Positions 6,749 through 10,623 of a stretch of DNA of 10,623 nt are shown one piece after another. The notes under the pieces are model-generated. The model was not told the origin of the DNA, searched no databases, and was given only the letters and a program-made list of their open reading frames with translations. Every line of letters starts with the position of its first letter. Position 1 is the stretch's first letter. The stretch is from JBDKJS01 sp039806065 (GTDB taxonomy: Bacteria; Bacteroidota; Bacteroidia; AKYH767-A; 2013-40CM-41-45). The DNA is taken from positions 1 to 10,623 of the forward strand of contig JBDKJS010000226.1 in assembly GCA_039806065.1 (NCBI GenBank). The letters run 5' to 3'. A program made the position numbers and the translations under genes.

Positions 6749-8524
6749 TCAGAATAAATTTTCAGACGTTATGGTAGTAAAAATCTTTTTCCCATCTGGT
6801 GTATAGGCGGCATTTTTACACGCAAAAAGTCTATCAATGAGAGATTGCATGGCTTGCTGAGAAAGTGAACTGACATTGGCATGGATGTGGTGCATTGCCA
6901 AAATTCTAGCTATGGCTAATTGACTCTCTTTTTCATCAAAGGTGTCATTTTTAAAATGCTCTATAAGGCTTTCAATAATAGGCCCTTCTCTTTCTTGATC
7001 AAGCAGGGTAGGAAGTCCTTCAATTACAAAGCTTAATTCGCTTTTTCTTTTTATACTAAATCCTAATTCAGCTAAGTGATTCAAATGTGAAAGTAATATA
7101 GTTGCATCACTTTGGTTGCAATTGAAAATAGCTGGAAACAGTAACTGTTGAGAAGCCTTAATTTTGTGCTGGATATTATATAGATGAGATTCAAAATTTA
7201 TTCTTTGATGGGCTCTTTCAATATCTATTATCACAAGACCACTTTTGTTTTGGGTAACTAAATACTTTATTTGCCATTGAAAGCATGGATAAGTAACTTT
7301 CTCATTGATTGGCATTAAGTCAATTTGCTGTTGTGGCAGCTGATTATTTGGTATGCTCTTTTCTGGTTCTTGTTCAAATAGCTTTTTCCAATCTTGTGCA
7401 CCACTTTTATTGATACTTCTGAATGGATTATAACTTGTATCAACCTTTATATTGGGCAGCACTGGAGTTTCTTTTAACTTGGCATAAGGCAAATCAAAGG
7501 AAGCTTCTCGTTCAAAATCTAGGAGCGGAGCAATGCCATATTGTCCAATGGCTTTTTTAACAGCTGCTTTAATGATGGCATAAACACTTCTTTCGTCATC
7601 AAATTTTATTTCAGTTTTGGTAGGATGAATATTTATATCTATTGACTTTGGGTCTACCTCCACGAATAAAAAGTAAGAAGCAAAACTATCCTTAGGCAAT
7701 AGTTGATCAAATGCTGCAGTAACAGCATGATGTAAATAAGCACTTTTTATAAATCTTTTATTTACAAATAAAAATTGTTCACCTCTGGTTTTACGGGCAA
7801 ATTCCGGTTTAATAATATATCCGGCTAGTTTTACAACTGATGTTTCTTCGCTGATGGGTACAATTTTTTCATTATACACATTTCCAAAAATCGAAGTAAT
7901 TCTTTGCTTTAAATTACCAGCATTTAGAATGTAAAGATCATTTCCGTTGATATGTAAACTAAAACCCACCTGTGGATGCGCAATGGCAATTCTTTCAAAT
8001 TCTTCTATGATGTGTCTGGCTTCAATTGCATCAGATTTAAGAAAGTTTCTTCGAGCGGGTATATTAAAAAATAAATTTTTAATGCTGAATGAGCTACCAG
8101 CATTAGTGGCCACAGGTTTATGTTCTTTTACTACAGCGCCTTCAATGCTAAGGCATGTACCTATATCTTCATGGTGTTTTTTCGTTTTGAGTTCAACTTG
8201 CGCAATAGCAGCAATGCTGGCAAGGGCTTCGCCTCTAAAGCCCATGGTATAAATGTTGAATAAATCTTCAGCTTTGGTTATTTTAGAAGTAGCGTGTCTT
8301 TCAAAGGCCATTCGAGCATCGGTAATACTCATCCCACAGCCATTGTCAGTAATTTGGATAAGTGCCTTACCCGATTCTTTTACTAAAACATCAATTTGAG
8401 TGGCTTGTGCATCAATTGCATTTTCTAGTAACTCCTTGATAGCTGAAGATGGCCGTTGAATTACTTCGCCAGCAGCTATTTGGTTAGCTACACTATCAGG
8501 CAATAGTTTTATCACATCATTCAT
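6749..8524 (-). CDS. mutL: DNA mismatch repair protein MutL
   Basis: Couples MutS mismatch recognition to strand removal. The 591-residue protein has a full GHKL ATPase domain: ELLENAIDA at 31-39 (Glu31 aligns with the E. coli catalytic Glu29), DNGCGM at 60-65, RHATSKI at 76-82, GFRGEAL at 95-101, NLFFNIPARRNF at 150-161 and HPTKTEI at 300-306. A polar linker (about 335-405) leads to the C-terminal dimerisation domain (about 405-591). In that domain the metal-dependent nicking motif DQHAxxE is replaced by DIERAHQ (434-440), and the usual CPHGRP site reads TPDGKK (575-580). Endonuclease activity is therefore doubtful, while ATPase and dimer functions look intact. The start is secure because IKLLPDSVANQIAAGE sits at the family N-terminus. 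The two rhomboid genes follow within 10 and 29 nt; msrA ends 37 nt upstream. Confidence 0.97.
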   Translation of the reverse strand: MNDVIKLLPDSVANQIAAGEVIQRPSSAIKELLENAIDAQATQIDVLVKESGKALIQITDNGCGMSITDARMAFERHATSKITKAEDLFNIYTMGFRGEALASIAAIAQVELKTKKHHEDIGTCLSIEGAVVKEHKPVATNAGSSFSIKNLFFNIPARRNFLKSDAIEARHIIEEFERIAIAHPQVGFSLHINGNDLYILNAGNLKQRITSIFGNVYNEKIVPISEETSVVKLAGYIIKPEFARKTRGEQFLFVNKRFIKSAYLHHAVTAAFDQLLPKDSFASYFLFVEVDPKSIDINIHPTKTEIKFDDERSVYAIIKAAVKKAIGQYGIAPLLDFEREASFDLPYAKLKETPVLPNIKVDTSYNPFRSINKSGAQDWKKLFEQEPEKSIPNNQLPQQQIDLMPINEKVTYPCFQWQIKYLVTQNKSGLVIIDIERAHQRINFESHLYNIQHKIKASQQLLFPAIFNCNQSDATILLSHLNHLAELGFSIKRKSELSFVIEGLPTLLDQEREGPIIESLIEHFKNDTFDEKESQLAIARILAMHHIHANVSSLSQQAMQSLIDRLFACKNAAYTPDGKKIFTTITSENLF

Positions 8525-8527
8525 TAC

Positions 8528-8541
8528 AGTACAAAAGTACT
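8528..8541 (-). promoter_or_regulatory. Promoter -7-like box inside a small palindrome just before mutL
   Basis: Positions 8528-8541 read AGTAC-AAAA-GTACT, a perfect 5-bp inverted repeat. On the minus strand it contains TACTTTTG (8532-8539), an exact match to the TAnnTTTG -7 element. The box ends only 7 nt from the mutL ATG, so a transcript from it would be leaderless or nearly so. No TTG was found 17-23 nt upstream, which weakens the call. It may instead be a chance match or a weak regulatory site. Confidence 0.27.
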
Positions 8542-8561
8542 ATTATTAGCGATTAAGTGGA

Positions 8562-9164
8562 CTATTTTAGCTTTGCCTTGAATACTTTTTTAAACTTTTC
8601 GAGTTTTGGTGCTATTACGTATTGACAATAAGGCTGCGATCCATTTGAGTTAAAGTAATTTTGATGATACGCTTCAGCCGGATAGAATTTATCTAGTGCT
8701 ACTACTTCCGTAACAATTTTACTATCGTAAACATTTGCCTTATCGAGTTCTGAAATAATGCTTTGTGCTTGTAATTTTTCGAGGTTATCCTGATACATTA
8801 TAGTGCTTCTATATTGGGTGCCAATATCATTTCCTTGCCTATTGAGTGTAGTGGGGTCATGGGCTGTAAAGAAGGCTTGAAGCAGCGCTATGTAACTTAA
8901 TTTAGAAGGATCGTAAGTGACTAAAACCACCTCCGCATGGCCTGTGGTCCCATTGCAAACTTCTTTGTAAGTGGGGTTAGCAGTTTGGCCACCTGCATAG
9001 CCAGATGCCACACTTTCAACGCCATCTAAGATTTGAAATTGTGCCTCAATGCACCAGAAGCAGCCTCCACCAAAAACAGCCGTCTTAAGGTTTGAATTTT
9101 GACCAGGTGCAAGTTGAAAGTTTGATAGCATAATTATAGCGATAATAAGAAATTTGAATTTCAT
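8562..9164 (-). CDS. msrA: Peptide-methionine (S)-S-oxide reductase MsrA, predicted exported
   Basis: Repairs oxidised methionine by reducing the S-epimer of methionine sulfoxide, in free or protein-bound form. At 200 residues it contains the family core: GGGCFWCIE at 32-40 with nucleophile Cys35 and Glu40, SGYAGG at 54-59, GHAEVV at 75-80, HDPTTLNRQGND at 102-113 and GTQYRS at 115-120. Cys38 or the late Cys180 (PYCQY) may act in recycling. The first 22 residues form a signal peptide (MKFKF, hydrophobic stretch, then LAPGQ), so the enzyme probably works in the periplasm; there is no lipobox cysteine. No MsrB partner is fused or adjacent. It begins 38 nt after nhaA and ends 37 nt before mutL, with no clear promoter or terminator on either side, so co-transcription is plausible. 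Confidence 0.96.
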   Translation of the reverse strand: MKFKFLIIAIIMLSNFQLAPGQNSNLKTAVFGGGCFWCIEAQFQILDGVESVASGYAGGQTANPTYKEVCNGTTGHAEVVLVTYDPSKLSYIALLQAFFTAHDPTTLNRQGNDIGTQYRSTIMYQDNLEKLQAQSIISELDKANVYDSKIVTEVVALDKFYPAEAYHQNYFNSNGSQPYCQYVIAPKLEKFKKVFKAKLK

Positions 9165-9202
9165 TTGTAGTGATTTTAGTTTATCATTTTAAATAACGAA
9201 AA

Positions 9203-10366
9203 TTATGACTCACTAGTTTTGCTGGAAGCAAATAATATAAAGTAACCAACCAGCCCAGCAACAGCCGATGCAAGGAGAATACTCATTTTAGAAATATCTT
9301 GAAGATGGTGATCCTTAAATGCTAATATGGTAATGAAAATGCTCATCGTAAAACCGATTCCACCAAGCATAGCGGTGCCTATTATTTGACTGCTTGAAAC
9401 TTTATGAGGGCGTTCTGAAATTTTTAATTTTATGGCAAGCCAAGCAAAAAGTGAAATACCAATTGGTTTGCCCAATAGCAAGCCTAGCAAGATGCCTATG
9501 CTTAGGGAATTAGATAAGTTCATAAAGCTATCGGAGGAAATAATGATACCAGTGTTACAAAGTGCAAACAAGGGCATGATTATAAGATTCACAGGTTTAT
9601 TGAGCGAATGTTCAAGCTTTTGTAAGGTATCTGATTCTTCATCTTTTTTAAATGGAATAGTGAGTGCAAGTAACACACCACTTATGGTGGCATGAATACC
9701 ACTAGCATGGATAAAGTACCATAAAAACATCCCACCAACTAGATAAAAGAAAACACTTTCTACCTTCTTTTTATTCGCGAATAAGAGTACCATGAATACT
9801 ACCAATGCCATCAGCAGCATGAGGAAGTCTAAGGAATCAGTATAAAAGCATGCAATTATTACGATGGCTTCAATATCGTCTACTACAGCTACTGCAATCA
9901 AAAATACTTTTAAAGCATTCGGTATTTTATTCCCTAACAAAGTAAGCACGGCTACTGCAAATGCTATATCAGTAGCAACCGGTATGGCCCATCCATCTAT
10001 AAAAGCAGTTTGATAATTTACCATAACAAAAAAACAAGCAGGAACAATCATGCCTCCGAAGGCAGCGATGGCTGGAAGGCTGGCTTTTTTGAAAGTAGCA
10101 AGTTCGCCCTCTACCATACTTCTTTTAATTTCTAAACCCACCAATAAAAAGAAGAAAGACATGAGCACATCATTAATAATAAAAGTAGGAGTAAGGGTTT
10201 GGTGGTCAAGAAGAGGCGTTTTAAAAAATTGAATATATTGAATACCGTATGCTGTATTGCTTACCACCAATGAAATGGCTGTACATAAGAGCAAGAGCAG
10301 GCTAGATCCAGTTGCGCTTGAAATAAATAATTTGATCGATTTACTTAGGAAATCTTTAGCAATCAT
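9203..10366 (-). CDS. nhaA: Na+/H+ antiporter NhaA
   Basis: Inner-membrane antiporter that expels Na+ (or Li+) in exchange for protons, for salt and alkaline-pH tolerance. The 387-residue length nearly equals the 388 of the E. coli protein, and key positions keep the same numbers: Thr132-Asp133 in GWAIPVATDIAFA, the ion-binding pair Asp163-Asp164 in AVVDDIEAIVI, and Lys300 in GKPIGISLF. MSFFFLLVGLEIKRSMVEGEL (69-89) and GGIGFTMSIFI (335-345) are also typical. About 12 hydrophobic segments are visible and there is no extra C-terminal domain. One oddity is Glu166 two residues after the Asp pair, where E. coli has Gly in DDLGA. The ATG at 10366 gives the family's usual N-terminus. A terminator hairpin for the upstream gene ends about 17 nt before this start, so the promoter must overlap that hairpin or lie beyond it. 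Confidence 0.97.
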   Translation of the reverse strand: MIAKDFLSKSIKLFISSATGSSLLLLLCTAISLVVSNTAYGIQYIQFFKTPLLDHQTLTPTFIINDVLMSFFFLLVGLEIKRSMVEGELATFKKASLPAIAAFGGMIVPACFFVMVNYQTAFIDGWAIPVATDIAFAVAVLTLLGNKIPNALKVFLIAVAVVDDIEAIVIIACFYTDSLDFLMLLMALVVFMVLLFANKKKVESVFFYLVGGMFLWYFIHASGIHATISGVLLALTIPFKKDEESDTLQKLEHSLNKPVNLIIMPLFALCNTGIIISSDSFMNLSNSLSIGILLGLLLGKPIGISLFAWLAIKLKISERPHKVSSSQIIGTAMLGGIGFTMSIFITILAFKDHHLQDISKMSILLASAVAGLVGYFILFASSKTSES

Positions 10367-10383
10367 AGAAGACTAATTGTGTG

Positions 10384-10416
10384 TAAAAATAAAAAAGTCC
10401 CATTCTCATGGGACTT
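10384..10416 (-). terminator. Strong intrinsic terminator after the right-edge T9SS gene
   Basis: Positions 10395-10416 form a perfect 9-bp stem, AAGTCCCAT and ATGGGACTT, around a 4-nt loop (10404-10407). Read on the minus strand the stem is followed at once by TTTT-A-TTTTT (10394 down to 10385), the classic rho-independent pattern. It lies 23 nt past the stop of the partial gene at 10440 and just before nhaA, so it should separate those two genes. There is no T tract on the plus-strand side, so it acts in one direction only. Confidence 0.85.
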
Positions 10417-10439
10417 AGTCAATAAAATAAATTCTTTGA

Positions 10440-10623
10440 TTATTGCTTAATCACTTTTAGGGTTTCTCTTCTTTGATTTTGCGTGAGTACAATTATGTAA
10501 TTACCCTTACTGAGCGAAGCTAAATCTAATTGGAAAATATTTTCGCCTTCTTGCACTTGTAGGTTAGTTTCTTGAATTAATCTTCCAGATAGATCCAAAA
10601 TATGCGCCACAAGATTACCTTCT
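10440..10623 (-). CDS. C-terminal fragment of a T9SS type A cargo protein (cut by window edge)
   Basis: Only the last 60 residues and the stop are inside the window; the gene continues past the right end. The visible part reads as a Por secretion system type A sorting domain. It has a V-x-H-I-L-D-L-S-G-R-L-I-x-E strand pair, a middle segment NIFQLDLASLSKGNYIIVL, and a closing basic strand RRETLKVIKQ. That order (dxxGr, LdlxxLxkGxYixxl, then a lysine-rich last strand ending in K-Q) is the standard pattern in Bacteroidota surface and secreted proteins. The sorting domain says nothing about the function of the main body. A strong terminator follows 23 nt downstream. Confidence 0.85.
   Translation of the reverse strand, partial: EGNLVAHILDLSGRLIQETNLQVQEGENIFQLDLASLSKGNYIIVLTQNQRRETLKVIKQ

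Noticed and set aside
7947..8252. Plus-strand open frame of 101 codons antisense to mutL
   Set aside because: It lies wholly within the conserved ATPase region of mutL, has no recognisable domain, and fits the pattern of an antisense shadow.
1..10623. Mobile element, phage, CRISPR or defence island
   Set aside because: I saw no transposase, integrase, direct-repeat array, tRNA or defence-type gene. The gene content is housekeeping and surface functions with uniform-looking codon use.

Overview
This window reads as chromosomal sequence from a member of the Bacteroidota, probably a free-living or environmental lineage. The lineage call rests on two type IX secretion system (T9SS) C-terminal sorting domains (type B at the left end, type A at the right end), AT-rich coding sequence, the absence of Shine-Dalgarno-like sites ahead of the genes, and promoter-like sites of the Bacteroidota form (TTG, then about 18 nt, then TAnnTTTG). 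I see no transposase, integrase, CRISPR array, tRNA, rRNA or phage gene, and nothing that looks like recent transfer.

Layout. Positions 100-4011 (minus) encode a 1303-residue exported protein with 13 PKD repeats, a further beta-rich segment and a CHU_C/gliding-motility type T9SS domain; a terminator-like hairpin lies just past its stop. A 184-bp divergent spacer (4012-4195) separates it from tpiA (4196-4966, plus), the only plus-strand gene. From there to the right end everything is on the minus strand. In transcription order the genes are a partial T9SS type A protein entering from the right edge, a strong terminator hairpin, nhaA (Na+/H+ antiporter), an exported msrA, mutL, and two adjacent divergent rhomboid proteases. 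The gaps within this run are 38, 37, 10 and 29 nt, so nhaA-msrA-mutL-rhomboid-rhomboid could be one transcription unit, although a promoter-like site sits directly before mutL. The last rhomboid gene ends tail-to-tail with tpiA, with only 9 nt between the stops.

How it fits together. Most genes are housekeeping or stress functions: glycolysis (tpiA), mismatch repair (mutL), envelope methionine-sulfoxide repair (msrA), sodium/pH homeostasis (nhaA), and membrane proteolysis (two rhomboids). The large PKD protein is a predicted cell-surface or secreted adhesin-like protein. I did not find a clearly new biological system. The points most worth a second look are the MutL C-terminal domain, whose metal-dependent endonuclease motifs are replaced; its tight linkage to two dissimilar rhomboids, one with a roughly 78-residue insertion and one with a soluble tail; a regular cysteine-pair pattern through the PKD array; and an extra acidic residue next to the NhaA Asp-Asp ion site.
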